A stretch of 54,741 bases of DNA, from positions 1 to 54,741 of the forward strand of contig SFFH01000007.1 of the NCBI GenBank assembly GCA_004557905.1. Direction: 5' to 3'. The translations under genes and the position numbers were made by a program. The stretch is from Clostridiales bacterium. GTDB taxonomy: Bacteria > Bacillota > Clostridia > Christensenellales > Aristaeellaceae. Below the pieces are notes generated by a model that saw only the letters and a list, made by a program, of their open reading frames with translations, was not told the DNA's origin and did no database searches. Below, one piece after another: positions 15,306 to 23,442 of this stretch (position 1 is the first letter of the stretch; every line of letters starts with the position of its first letter).

Positions 15306-16318
15306 TGCGCCGGGGCATGCACGCGGCCGCCGCGCTGCTGATGATGATTCTGGTGCTGGTCGTGGCTGCGGCGGCTGGGCTGGCCGAGGAGGAAAAGGAA
15401 GAGGCACTCTTCTACGGCACCATCGGCAAAAAAATGACCGTGTACCGCTGGGGCGACGAGAAGTCGGCCGTGCTGGGCACGATCGAAGCCGGCCGTGTGG
15501 TGGACGTCTATGCGAAGGGCCGCACCTGGACGCGCATCGACTTTGACGGCCGGCAGGGCTATGTGCTCACCAAGTTCATCGAGTTGGTGCAGCGCAAGGA
15601 CCCGTTTGCCGGGCCGATGCCGGGCACGAGCGAGCATGTGGCGGTCGGCTATGTGCTGCGGGATATCTCGTTCAAGCCGGAGGGGTATAAGTATCCCATC
15701 GAGGTGAGCGAGGGCTCCTGGCTCTCCATCGAGAAGATCAAGAACGGCCGGGCGTACTTCCCGTACAGGCGCGAGCCGGACAACGTGAGCGTCAGGACCG
15801 AGAATCTGAGAATTTACGATTTTGTGCCGTGGGACGAGGCGCAGCCGGGCGATCTGCTCTACGCCTTTACGACGTTCTACACGACGAGCATGAACAAGGA
15901 CGGCAACGCCGGCCGGCTGTACAACATCGCCCTGGCGTCGCAGCGCCTGACGGGCATCCGCGTGGAGCCGGGCGAGACGTTCTCCTTCAACGCCGTATGC
16001 GGGCCGTACACCCGGGAGAACGGCTATCGCTCCGCGCCGATTCTCTCGGGCGAGAGCGAGATGGGCTACGGCGGCGGTGTGTGCCAGGTGTGCTCCACAT
16101 TCTACAACATCGTGCTGCGCGTGCCGATGGTCATCGAGGAGATGAACTGGCATTCGCAGGGCGGCGTGAGCTACCTGCCCTCGGGCTTTGACGCGACCGT
16201 GGGCACCAACAGCGACCTGATCGTGCGCAACGTGCTGCCGTATACGCTGCGCATCGAGTTTGAGAGCCTGGACGGCGTGATGACGGCGTTCCTGTTCCGC
16301 GACTATGAGGACGAATGA
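15305..16318 (+). CDS. Exported SH3b-VanW family protein, second tandem copy
   Basis: 337 aa. An N-terminal hydrophobic segment (LLMMILVLVVAAAAGLA) acts as signal peptide or anchor. One clear SH3b-like repeat follows (MTVYRWGDEKSAVLGTI to GYVLTKFIELV), then a linker and a VanW domain with YGGGVCQVCSTFYN. It is shorter than the first copy by about two SH3 repeats, and the two VanW domains align well, which suggests tandem duplication followed by divergence. Translation is coupled through the 1-nt overlap. surE follows 13 nt later, so the three genes form one operon. Confidence 0.87.
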   Translation: MRRGMHAAAALLMMILVLVVAAAAGLAEEEKEEALFYGTIGKKMTVYRWGDEKSAVLGTIEAGRVVDVYAKGRTWTRIDFDGRQGYVLTKFIELVQRKDPFAGPMPGTSEHVAVGYVLRDISFKPEGYKYPIEVSEGSWLSIEKIKNGRAYFPYRREPDNVSVRTENLRIYDFVPWDEAQPGDLLYAFTTFYTTSMNKDGNAGRLYNIALASQRLTGIRVEPGETFSFNAVCGPYTRENGYRSAPILSGESEMGYGGGVCQVCSTFYNIVLRVPMVIEEMNWHSQGGVSYLPSGFDATVGTNSDLIVRNVLPYTLRIEFESLDGVMTAFLFRDYEDE

Positions 16319-16331
16319 GGAAGAATAACGG

Positions 16332-17063
16332 ATGAAGATTCTGATTTCCAACGACGACGGCATCCTTGCGCCGGGCATCGCCGCGCTGGTGAAGGCGTTT
16401 GCAGGAGCCGGCCATGAGGTGTTCGTCTGCGCGCCGGACAGCCAGCGATCCGCGGCCAGTCACAGCCTGACCATCGGGCGCAAGCTCACGGCCAGGGAGA
16501 TCACCATGGACGGCGCGGCCAGGGCGTACGCCATCAGCGGCACGCCGGCGGACTGCGTCAAGCTGGGCCTGACGGTGCTGTGCCCCGGGGCGGAGGCGGT
16601 CGTCTCCGGCGTCAACCATGGCCTGAACGTCGGAACGGACGTGCTGTATTCCGGCACGGTGGCCGCGGCGATGGAGGGCGCCATCTGCGGCAGGCCCGCG
16701 ATGGCCGTCTCTCAGACGGACCGGCGCGTGGGCTATGACACGGCTGCCGCGCTGGCGGTGCAGCTGTTTGAGACGATGACGGCGCACCCGATTCCGCCGC
16801 TCAGCGTGCTCAACCTCAACTGCCCCGAACAGGAGGAGATTCGGGGCGTCGTAGCGGCGAGGCTCGGGCAGCTGCACTACACGGAGTCCTATGTGCCCGA
16901 AGCGCCGGGGAGCATGACCTACGTGCTCAGCGGCGAGGTGGATCAGGGCAGGCTGCAGAGCGAGGACTACACCCGGCTGATGCAGGGCTACGCGACTGTG
17001 ACGGTTGTGCGCGCCGATATGACGGACCATGCTGCAACCGAGGCCTGGGAAGCGCTGATTTGA
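16332..17063 (+). CDS. surE: 5'/3'-nucleotidase SurE
   Basis: A 243-aa metal-dependent nucleoside monophosphatase. The N-terminal ISNDDG motif supplies the metal ligands D8 and D9, and the downstream SGVNHGLNVGTDVLYSGTVA segment is the family's active-site loop. The length fits SurE (about 250 aa). It sits 13 nt after the second VanW gene and before a perfect terminator, so it is the last gene of this operon. SurE enzymes act on nucleotides and short polyphosphate in survival physiology; the link with VanW proteins is positional only. Confidence 0.93.
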   Translation: MKILISNDDGILAPGIAALVKAFAGAGHEVFVCAPDSQRSAASHSLTIGRKLTAREITMDGAARAYAISGTPADCVKLGLTVLCPGAEAVVSGVNHGLNVGTDVLYSGTVAAAMEGAICGRPAMAVSQTDRRVGYDTAAALAVQLFETMTAHPIPPLSVLNLNCPEQEEIRGVVAARLGQLHYTESYVPEAPGSMTYVLSGEVDQGRLQSEDYTRLMQGYATVTVVRADMTDHAATEAWEALI

Positions 17064-17083
17064 TCAGGAATTCAAGAAAACGA

Positions 17084-17114
17084 TGCAAGAAGATGAAAAC
17101 TTCTTGCATTTTTT
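17084..17114 (+). terminator. Intrinsic terminator after surE
   Basis: TGCAAGAAG (17084-17092), a 7-nt loop and CTTCTTGCA (17100-17108) form a perfect stem followed by six T. Confidence 0.9.
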
Positions 17115-17132
17115 ACGTAGTTTTGATAAAAT
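17104..17132 (+). promoter_or_regulatory. Possible promoter of the rpiR gene, overlapping the surE terminator
   Basis: TTGCAT (17104-17109), a 17-nt spacer and TAAAAT (17127-17132). The -35 box lies in the terminator's right arm, a compact arrangement. Confidence 0.5.
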
Positions 17133-17179
17133 GAGGACAAAACTATGCAGACTGTCTTCTTCAGGAGGTCGAAACCAAT

Positions 17180-18046
17180 ATGCAGGATATGCAGGACATG
17201 ATGCGCAGGCTCAATCAGTCCGGTAAGCGCCTGAGCAAGGGCCACCGAAAGATTGCCGAATACATCGTGGAGCATTACGACAAGGCGGTTTTTATGACCG
17301 CATCCAAGCTGGGCGAGAAGGTGGGCGTGAGCGAGAGCACCGTCGTGCGCTTCGCCTCGGCGATGGGCTACGAGGGCTATCCGCAGCTCCAGCGCGCGCT
17401 GCAGGAGCTCGTTCGCCACTGGCTGACCGCTGTGCAGCGCTTCGAGATGGCCACCGACATCGACCAGAGCGAGGTGCTGCGCACCGTGCTGCACGCCGAT
17501 ATGCAGAATATTCGCACCACCACCGAGGAGATCGACGAGCAGGCGTTTGACGAGGTGGTCGACAAGATCATCGGCGCGCGCCATATCTATGTGATGGGCC
17601 TTCGCTCTGCGGCACCGATTGCGCAGTTCCTGGCCTATTACCTCAACTTCATCTTCGACAACGTCCGCATCGTCTCCGAGGCGAGCGGCGACGTGTTCGA
17701 GCAGATCAGCCGCATCAACGAGACCGACCTGCTCTTTGGCATCAGCTTCCCGCGCTACTCGACGCGCACCCTGGAGGCGATGAGCTTCGCCAAGGCGCGC
17801 GGCGCGCAGGTCGTCGGCCTGACCGACGGCCCGATGTCCCCCATCTGCGCGGCGAGCACCGTGTGCCTCACCGCCCGCACGGACATGGCCTCGTTCGTGG
17901 ACTCCATGGCGGCGCCGCTGTCGGTCATCAACGCGCTGATTGTCGCGCTGGGCCTGCGCCGCAAGGAGGAGCTGAGCGAGCATTTCCGCCTGATGGAAGG
18001 AATCTGGGATGAGTACAGGGTCTATGTTGGAAAAGACAAGGCTTGA
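17180..18046 (+). CDS. MurR/RpiR family transcriptional regulator (HTH plus SIS domain)
   Basis: 288 aa. Residues 1-77 form the RpiR-type helix-turn-helix (KGHRKIAEYIVEHYDKAVFM, LGEKVGVSESTVVRFASAMG). Residues about 125-265 form a sugar-isomerase (SIS) phosphosugar-sensing domain (HIYVMGLRSAAPIAQFL). Such regulators respond to phosphorylated sugars or amino sugars; the ligand here is unknown. An AGGAGG stands 9-10 nt before ATG 17180. The 3' end overlaps the flavoprotein gene by 38 nt, so the two are cotranscribed. The neighbour does not identify a sugar pathway. Confidence 0.9.
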   Translation: MQDMQDMMRRLNQSGKRLSKGHRKIAEYIVEHYDKAVFMTASKLGEKVGVSESTVVRFASAMGYEGYPQLQRALQELVRHWLTAVQRFEMATDIDQSEVLRTVLHADMQNIRTTTEEIDEQAFDEVVDKIIGARHIYVMGLRSAAPIAQFLAYYLNFIFDNVRIVSEASGDVFEQISRINETDLLFGISFPRYSTRTLEAMSFAKARGAQVVGLTDGPMSPICAASTVCLTARTDMASFVDSMAAPLSVINALIVALGLRRKEELSEHFRLMEGIWDEYRVYVGKDKA

Positions 18047-19277
18047 CGTCATTGTCATCGGCGGCGGCGCGGCGGGCATGATGGCCGCGCTGCAGGCCGC
18101 CTGGGCGGGCGCGCAGGTGACGCTGCTGGAAAAGAACGAAAAGCTGGGCAAGAAGATCTACATCACCGGCAAGGGCCGCTGCAACGTGACGAACGCCTGC
18201 GACGCCGAGGATTTCTTCAGGCAGGTGCCGCGCAACGGCAAGTTCCTCAACGCGGCTGTGCGGCAGTTCGGCCATGAGGATGTCACCGCGCTGCTGGCCA
18301 TGCTGGGCACCGAGACGAAGGTGGAGCGCGGCAACCGCGTCTTCCCCGTGAGCGACAAGGCGAGCGACGTGACGCGCGCCTTCGCCCGGGGCATGAAGGA
18401 CGCGGGCGTGCAGGTGGCGCTGAATACGGCAGTGTCGCATGTGCGCCGGGAGGACGGCGGCTTTGCCGTGGCGCTCTCCGGCGGCGGCGCGCTGCACGCG
18501 AAGGCGGTCGTGATCGCCACCGGCGGTCTGTCCTATCCGTCCACCGGCTCCACCGGCGACGGCTACGCGTTTGCCAGGGATAACGGTCATACCGTGACGC
18601 CGCTGTCCGGCTCGCTGGTGGGGCTGACGATGGCGGAAAAGTGGCCCAGCCTGCTGATGGGGCTGTCGCTCAAGAACGTGCGCGTCAGCGCGCAGCTGGG
18701 CAAAAGGAAGATCTATGACGAGCTGGGCGAGATGCTCTTTACGCACTTTGGCGTGAGCGGCCCGCTGATCATCGAGCTGAGCAGCCATCTGCCGGAGGAC
18801 ATGTCGGCCGTTCAGGTGACGCTGGACATGAAGCCGGGGCTCACGCCTGAGCAGGTGGACCTGCGGCTTCAGCGCGAATTCGCGGAGAATGTGCGCAAGC
18901 AGCTGTCCTCCGTGCTGGTGACGCTGATGCCCGCGCGCATGGGGCCGGTGTTCGCGCAGCTGTGCGGCCTGTCGCCCGAGCAGCCGATCAACCAGATCAC
19001 GCGCGAGCAGCGCGCGGCGATTGCGAAAAACCTCAAGGCGCTGCCGCTTTCCGTGACCGGCACGCGGCCCATCGAGGAGGCGATTGTCACCCGCGGCGGC
19101 GTGGAGGTCCGGGAGGTCAACCCGGGCACGATGATGAGCAAGCTGGCGCCGGGCCTGTTCTTTGCCGGCGAGGTGCTGGATGTGGACGCGCACACCGGCG
19201 GCTTCAACCTGCAGATCGCCTTTTCCACGGGCGCGCTGGCGGGCAGGAGCGCGGCGGCTTACGTTACAGAAGATTGA
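18009..19277 (+). CDS. BaiN/RdsA-type NAD(P)/FAD-dependent oxidoreductase (HI0933-like flavoprotein)
   Basis: A 422-aa flavoprotein. The FAD Rossmann motif VIGGGAAGMMAA is at the N-terminus, followed by the family motif KLGKKIYITGKGRCNVTNA, an inserted beta domain, and the C-terminal GLFFAGEVLDVDAHTGGFN. This group (HI0933/YhiN; some members called aminoacetone oxidase or BaiN) has an unsettled physiological role. The start at 18009 has GGAAGGA 7 nt upstream inside the end of the regulator gene; an in-frame ATG at 18024 lacks a good site. It is coupled to rpiR by the 38-nt overlap and followed by a terminator-like hairpin and a repeat. Confidence 0.88.
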   Translation: MSTGSMLEKTRLDVIVIGGGAAGMMAALQAAWAGAQVTLLEKNEKLGKKIYITGKGRCNVTNACDAEDFFRQVPRNGKFLNAAVRQFGHEDVTALLAMLGTETKVERGNRVFPVSDKASDVTRAFARGMKDAGVQVALNTAVSHVRREDGGFAVALSGGGALHAKAVVIATGGLSYPSTGSTGDGYAFARDNGHTVTPLSGSLVGLTMAEKWPSLLMGLSLKNVRVSAQLGKRKIYDELGEMLFTHFGVSGPLIIELSSHLPEDMSAVQVTLDMKPGLTPEQVDLRLQREFAENVRKQLSSVLVTLMPARMGPVFAQLCGLSPEQPINQITREQRAAIAKNLKALPLSVTGTRPIEEAIVTRGGVEVREVNPGTMMSKLAPGLFFAGEVLDVDAHTGGFNLQIAFSTGALAGRSAAAYVTED

Positions 19278-19278
19278 T

Positions 19279-19319
19279 GCGAAGTCCTCCCTGCGAGTTG
19301 GGAGGGCTTTGCGCTTTTC
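19279..19319 (+). terminator. Probable intrinsic terminator
   Basis: GCGAAGTCCTCCC pairs with GGGAGGGCTTTGCGC around a TGCGAGTT loop, followed by TTTT. Confidence 0.6.
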
Positions 19320-19334
19320 TGCGTGAATAGGAAA

Positions 19335-19503
19335 CGTTGGGCTGCCGCCCAAACCTGCCTGGGGATTTCATCCCCAGACCCCTTCCACGCTTCGCGCTTT
19401 ATCAAGCCTTCTGGATGACGAACAAGTTGAAAACAGCGCGAAGCGAGGAAGGGTCAAGGGACAATGTCCCTTGCGGGGTTTGGGGCGGAGCCCCAAAGGA
19501 GGA
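19335..19503. repeat. Composite intergenic repeat, two inverted arms facing inward
   Basis: The left arm (19335-19400) reads ACGTTGGGCTGCCGCCCAAA and continues with a GGGGAT/ATCCCC hairpin. The right arm (about 19435-19503) reads GCGCGAAGCGAGGAAGGG and carries the hairpins AAGGGACA-TGTCCCTT and TTGGGGC-GCCCCAA. These are the same modules as at 189-325 and 21698-22086. The right end supplies the AAGGAGG that serves the nucleoside kinase gene. Confidence 0.75.
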
Positions 19504-19509
19504 AACAGC

Positions 19510-20979
19510 ATGCTGCAATACGAGGAAAACAGGCGCATTTATGAGCGCAGCGCGCGGCTGATTCTGCTGCTGGCCCTGCGCGACGTGTGCCCGGGCGCGA
19601 CGCTGCGCATGGAGCACAGCATTGGCCAGGGCGTGTACATGAACGTGTCCGGCGTGAGCCTGACGGCGGCGCTGGTGCGCAGGATCGAGGCAAAGATGCA
19701 CGAGATTTCCGCGCGCAATCTGCCGATTGTCAAATCCCGCTGGACGCGCGAGCAGGCAATCGCGTATTTTGACGCGCAGGGACAGACGGACACCGTGCGC
19801 CTGCTTCGCTACCGGCCGTTTGACTTCTTCAACGTCTACACCTGCGACGGCCTGAGCGAGTATTTCTACGGCGATATGGCGAAGACGACCGGCGAGATCG
19901 ACCGGTTTGCGCTGCGGTTTTACTATCCGGGCATGGTGCTGCTGCTGCCGGGCGACGACCTGTCCGGCCCGCCCGCGCCGTTTGTGGAGCGCCCGCAGCT
20001 CATGCGCACCTATGCGGAGGCCAACGAGCACTCCCGCATCCTGCACTGCGAGACGGCGGCGGACCTCAACGACCTCATCGCCCGCGGCGAGGGCCGCACG
20101 TTCATTCGCGTGAGCGAGGCCCTGCAGGAGCGCGTCATCGCGGGCATTGCCGAGCGCATCGTGGCGCGCGGCGCGCGAGTGGTGTTCATCGCCGGGCCGT
20201 CCTCGAGCGGCAAGACGACGTTTGCCAACCGGCTGTCCGTCCAGCTGCGCGTGAGCGGCAAGCGCCCGGTGGCCATCTCGCTGGATGATTACTACCTGAA
20301 CCGCGAGCAGGTGCCGCTGGGCCCGGACGGCACGCCGGATCTGGAGTGTCTGGAGGCCATTGACGTGCCGCTGTTCAATGAGCAGCTCATCGATCTGCTG
20401 GCCGGGCGCGAGGTGGAGCTGCCGCGCTATTCGTTCTACACCAAGCGGCGCGAGGAAAAGGGCGTGAAGCTCTCGATTTCCGGGGACGATATCCTCATCA
20501 TCGAGGGCATCCACGGCCTCAACGACGCGCTGAGCAGCGATATCCCCAGCGAGCTCAAGTTCCGCGTGTACGTCAGCGCGCTCACGCAGCTCAACCTCGA
20601 CTGCCATAACCGCATCCGCACGACCGACGTGCGGCTGATGCGCCGCATGGTGCGCGACCACCGCACCCGCGCGACGAACGCGCTGGAGACGATGCAGATG
20701 TGGGACAAGGTGCGCGCGGGCGAGGAAAAGTACATCTTCCCGTTCCAGGAGAAGGCGGACGTGATGTTCAACACGTCGCTGCTCTACGAGATTGCCGTGC
20801 TCAAAAAATACGCGTATCCGCTGCTGCGCGAGATCGGCGAGGACAGCCTGTACTATACCCGCGCGCGGCGGCTGTGCAAGTTCCTCCACTACTTCAAGGA
20901 TATGGACGAGGAGAGCGAGATTCCGCCCACGTCGATCCTGCGCGAGTTCATCGGCGGCTGCACGTTCTACGGCGAATGA
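19510..20979 (+). CDS. Uridine kinase-like nucleoside kinase with ThrRS-type N-terminal domain
   Basis: 489 aa. Residues 1-215 resemble the second additional domain of threonyl-tRNA synthetase. From about residue 225 there is a P-loop kinase with GPSSSGKTTFA (Walker A), DDYYLNRE (nucleoside site) and DILIIEGIHGLND (Walker B), as in uridine/cytidine kinases. The protein belongs to the annotated 'nucleoside kinase' family of Clostridia and Thermotogae. Many members are about 550 aa with an added N-terminal TGS domain, which I do not see here. ATG 19510 has AAGGAGG 7 nt upstream, lying in the end of the repeat. The phosphate acceptor is not known with confidence. Confidence 0.85.
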   Translation: MLQYEENRRIYERSARLILLLALRDVCPGATLRMEHSIGQGVYMNVSGVSLTAALVRRIEAKMHEISARNLPIVKSRWTREQAIAYFDAQGQTDTVRLLRYRPFDFFNVYTCDGLSEYFYGDMAKTTGEIDRFALRFYYPGMVLLLPGDDLSGPPAPFVERPQLMRTYAEANEHSRILHCETAADLNDLIARGEGRTFIRVSEALQERVIAGIAERIVARGARVVFIAGPSSSGKTTFANRLSVQLRVSGKRPVAISLDDYYLNREQVPLGPDGTPDLECLEAIDVPLFNEQLIDLLAGREVELPRYSFYTKRREEKGVKLSISGDDILIIEGIHGLNDALSSDIPSELKFRVYVSALTQLNLDCHNRIRTTDVRLMRRMVRDHRTRATNALETMQMWDKVRAGEEKYIFPFQEKADVMFNTSLLYEIAVLKKYAYPLLREIGEDSLYYTRARRLCKFLHYFKDMDEESEIPPTSILREFIGGCTFYGE

Positions 20980-21063
20980 CGCGCGCTGCAGCAAATTTTT
21001 CCTCATAAAACGCTGATACTTTTTCCCTCCCCGGCGCACAATAGCGGCGAGGAGGCGAATCCA

Positions 21064-21678
21064 GTGAAAAAAGGTATTTTGGCGCTGCTGTGCATCGTCA
21101 TGGCAGGCATGGTTCTCAGCGGCTGCGCGGCGCGCACGGCCAGCGGCACGACCGCGACGGCAGCTCCGGTCATGACCAACAGCCCGATGGCGACGACGAA
21201 CGCGCCGGCGAATGGCGCGACGGTCTCGCCGGAGATGTCCCCGGACATGAACAACGGCGCGGCGATGGGCGCGCAGACCGGCACGACGGCAGGGACGATG
21301 AACAACGGCACGAATATGGCCGGCAATACGGCGATGACCCCGGCGCAGGCTGACCGGCTGGCAGAGAAGATTTCCGATGCGGTGGAGCGCATCAGCGAGA
21401 TCGACGACGCGGAGGTGGTCATCGACAGCGACCGCCGCGTGCTGGTGGCGGTCGAGTTTGAGGACCAGTATCAGGCGGGCCTCGATGACCGCATGAAGCA
21501 GATGATCGTGCAGACGGTGCAGAAGGTGGACGACGGTCTCACGGACATTGAAATCACCGACGACGATACGCTCTATGGCCAGGTCAAGGGCCTGGGCGAG
21601 CGCCTGGCGAACGCGACCGGCCTTGACGAGCTGGCCGATGACTTCGGCGACCTGTGGGATCGGATTACCGGAAGATAA
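21064..21678 (+). CDS. YhcN/YlaJ-type sporulation lipoprotein
   Basis: 204 aa. A signal peptide ends in a lipobox (VLSGC, lipidated cysteine C21). A low-complexity Thr/Ala/Asn/Met-rich linker (about 22-95) follows, then a compact domain with ADRLAEKISDAVERISEIDD and AEVVIDSDRRVLVAVEF, the pattern of YhcN/YlaJ spore lipoproteins found in forespore or spore inner membrane. The start is a GTG with AGGAGG about 8 nt upstream. It is monocistronic, convergent with the decarboxylase gene across a repeat-filled gap. The role in spores or germination is inferred from the family. Confidence 0.8.
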   Translation: MKKGILALLCIVMAGMVLSGCAARTASGTTATAAPVMTNSPMATTNAPANGATVSPEMSPDMNNGAAMGAQTGTTAGTMNNGTNMAGNTAMTPAQADRLAEKISDAVERISEIDDAEVVIDSDRRVLVAVEFEDQYQAGLDDRMKQMIVQTVQKVDDGLTDIEITDDDTLYGQVKGLGERLANATGLDELADDFGDLWDRITGR

Positions 21679-21697
21679 AAACGTGGCTTTGCGCCGC

Positions 21698-21850
21698 GCG
21701 AAGCGAAGAAGGGAGTCTGAGGGATGAAATCCCTCAGGCGGGGGTATGGGGGGCGAGGCCCCCATCGTTCCCCATAGGCGAAGCTCAATAAGCAAGAATC
21801 GCAGCGGAGCCGAAGGCGACTATTGCGATTCCGGCAGCACGGCTTCAAAC
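21698..21850. repeat. Composite intergenic repeat, forward copy
   Basis: It starts GCGAAGCGAAGAAGGGAGTC, followed by hairpins TGAGGGAtgaaaTCCCTCA and TGGGGG-cgagg-CCCCCA. It ends with the 41-nt segment (21792-21833) also found at 49-90. It is in inverted orientation to the unit at 21953-22086. The whole gap 21679-22104 contains no gene, only these repeats and a terminator. Confidence 0.85.
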
Positions 21851-21874
21851 AGGCTTGAAGAAAGAAATGTATAA

Positions 21875-21920
21875 ACAGGGAGCTTTCCGGCTGGTGTGCT
21901 GGAAGGCTCCCTGTGTTTTG
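21875..21920. terminator. Strong terminator between convergent genes
   Basis: ACAGGGAGCTTTCCGGC and GCTGGAAGGCTCCCTGT form a stem of about 17 bp with minor mismatches, followed by GTTTTG. It stands midway between the two inverted repeat units. Confidence 0.8.
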
Positions 21921-21952
21921 CATTTGAATTCTGGTTTTGAGAATCAGCCCCG

Positions 21953-22086
21953 TCTCAATCGTAGGCTACTGCGCAGCCTGCTCTGAGACTGTGTTTTTCT
22001 TGATCTTATTGGATACGTTGGGCTGCCGCCCAAACCTGCCTGAGGGACAAAGTCCCTCAGACTCCCTTCTTCGCTTCGCGCATATC
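21953..22086. repeat. Composite intergenic repeat, inverted copy
   Basis: Positions 22012-22084 match 248-320 at 70 of 73 bases. Two hairpins (TTGGGC-GCCCAA, TGAGGGAC-GTCCCTCA) are conserved, with a changed loop in the second. The unit sits 20 nt from the 3' end of the decarboxylase gene. Confidence 0.85.
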
Positions 22087-22104
22087 CATGCTGCTTTGGC
22101 TATA

Positions 22105-23442
22105 TTACGCCCTGATCACATCCACCTCATCAATCCCATAATGTGCGAAGAGCGCCAGCGCCTCCCGCGTGATCACCTCGCCGGACACCGCGATGGGAAT
22201 CGCAGGCGGGCAGGCGACGGTCGGCGCGCCGCAGACGCGGCCCAGCGCGTCTGCGGCGGGTATCGTCTCGTGCGGGGCAAACACCGCCTCGCGGATGGAG
22301 CAGAAGCGCTCGCCCTTGACCATGGGCAGAACGGGCCGCGGACGCGCGCTTTCCCGGCAGACGCCCAGCGCATCGATCAGACGGTCCATATCCGCCTGCG
22401 GGGTTTCGGGCGTGAGCATGAAGACGACCGTCTCCGGGTCGGCAAACTCGCACTCCACGCCGCGCTCGCGCAGGCGCTGGGCCAGCGCCGTACCGGTCGT
22501 GCCCGCCGCGCAGGCGTCCAGCGTCAGCTTCAGCGGATCGGACGGGAGCGCATGCCAGCCGTTGCTGGCGAGACGCTTACGCAGCGCGGCGATGCGCTGA
22601 ACGGTCTCCAAAAGCGTCTGCGCATACCCGCCCGCCAGGTAGGCATTGCACAGGTCCAGCGACGTCAGCGTCAGATACGACGGGCTGGTGGAGCCGAAGA
22701 GCGCCATGGCCTGTTTCGCCTGCCGCGCGAACGCTTGGGGCGCGGATTTTGCGATGTGCAGATAGGCACCGCCGGTGAGCACGGGCAGCGTCTTGTGCGC
22801 GGAATCGCAGCAGATGTCCGCGCCGAGGTCGAGCGGGTGCCGGATGGGGGAGAGAAAGCGCAGGTACGCGCCGTGCGCGTTGTCCACAGCCAGCACCGTG
22901 CCGTGCGCGTGGCAGACCCTGGCCAGCGCGGCGACGTCCGCCTGACCGCCGAGATAGTCAGGGCTGGTGATGTACACCGCCGCGGGCGGCGCGTCCATGG
23001 CGGAAAGCGTGCGCTCCAAGCGCTGGGGCGTCACCTCGCACGCGCACAGCGAGGTCATGCTTTCCGGCCAGAGCCAGACGATCTCGATGTCAAGCAGCGC
23101 CGCGGCGAAGACGAACGCCTTGTGCACGTTGCGCGCGGCAACGACGACCGGCTTTGCACCGGACGCACGGCAGGTCAGGCAGAGGAACAGCATGGCCCGG
23201 ATGCACTGGCTGGAGCCCTCGGTGGAATAAAGCGTGCGCGCGGAGCCGAAGAGGGCGGAGGCGTTCTCCTCGCTCTCCCGGATGATGCCGTGCGCCTCGT
23301 ACAGGCTGTCGGCCCCAGCGATCTCTGTGATATCCAGCGCCTCACAGCCGAGAAATGCCCGGCCTTTGTGGCCGGGCATGTGAAGACGCGCCGTGCCGGA
23401 AGCGGCGTAGCGCCGCACAAAATCCGCGATGGGCGTGTTCAT
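22105..23442 (-). CDS. Orn/Lys/Arg decarboxylase-like PLP enzyme (SpeA/YaaO type)
   Basis: A 445-aa fold-type I PLP enzyme. HMPGHKG near the N-terminus, AVDNAHGAYL (D187, cofactor ring) and DSAHKTLPVLTGGAYL (Schiff-base K217) are the family landmarks. These enzymes decarboxylate basic amino acids toward polyamines; the substrate cannot be chosen from sequence. Its start codon directly follows the stop of the SCIFF maturase gene with no gap, and a GAGAGG lies inside the maturase end, so it belongs to the SCIFF transcript. The C-terminal domain is complete. Whether it acts with the RiPP or is a cotranscribed housekeeping enzyme is open. Confidence 0.88.
   Translation of the reverse strand: MNTPIADFVRRYAASGTARLHMPGHKGRAFLGCEALDITEIAGADSLYEAHGIIRESEENASALFGSARTLYSTEGSSQCIRAMLFLCLTCRASGAKPVVVAARNVHKAFVFAAALLDIEIVWLWPESMTSLCACEVTPQRLERTLSAMDAPPAAVYITSPDYLGGQADVAALARVCHAHGTVLAVDNAHGAYLRFLSPIRHPLDLGADICCDSAHKTLPVLTGGAYLHIAKSAPQAFARQAKQAMALFGSTSPSYLTLTSLDLCNAYLAGGYAQTLLETVQRIAALRKRLASNGWHALPSDPLKLTLDACAAGTTGTALAQRLRERGVECEFADPETVVFMLTPETPQADMDRLIDALGVCRESARPRPVLPMVKGERFCSIREAVFAPHETIPAADALGRVCGAPTVACPPAIPIAVSGEVITREALALFAHYGIDEVDVIRA

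Noticed and set aside
21014..21052. TGATA-18-CACAATA as a forespore (sigma-G type) promoter of the lipoprotein gene
   Set aside because: The match to the consensus is weak in both boxes; not enough to report as a feature.
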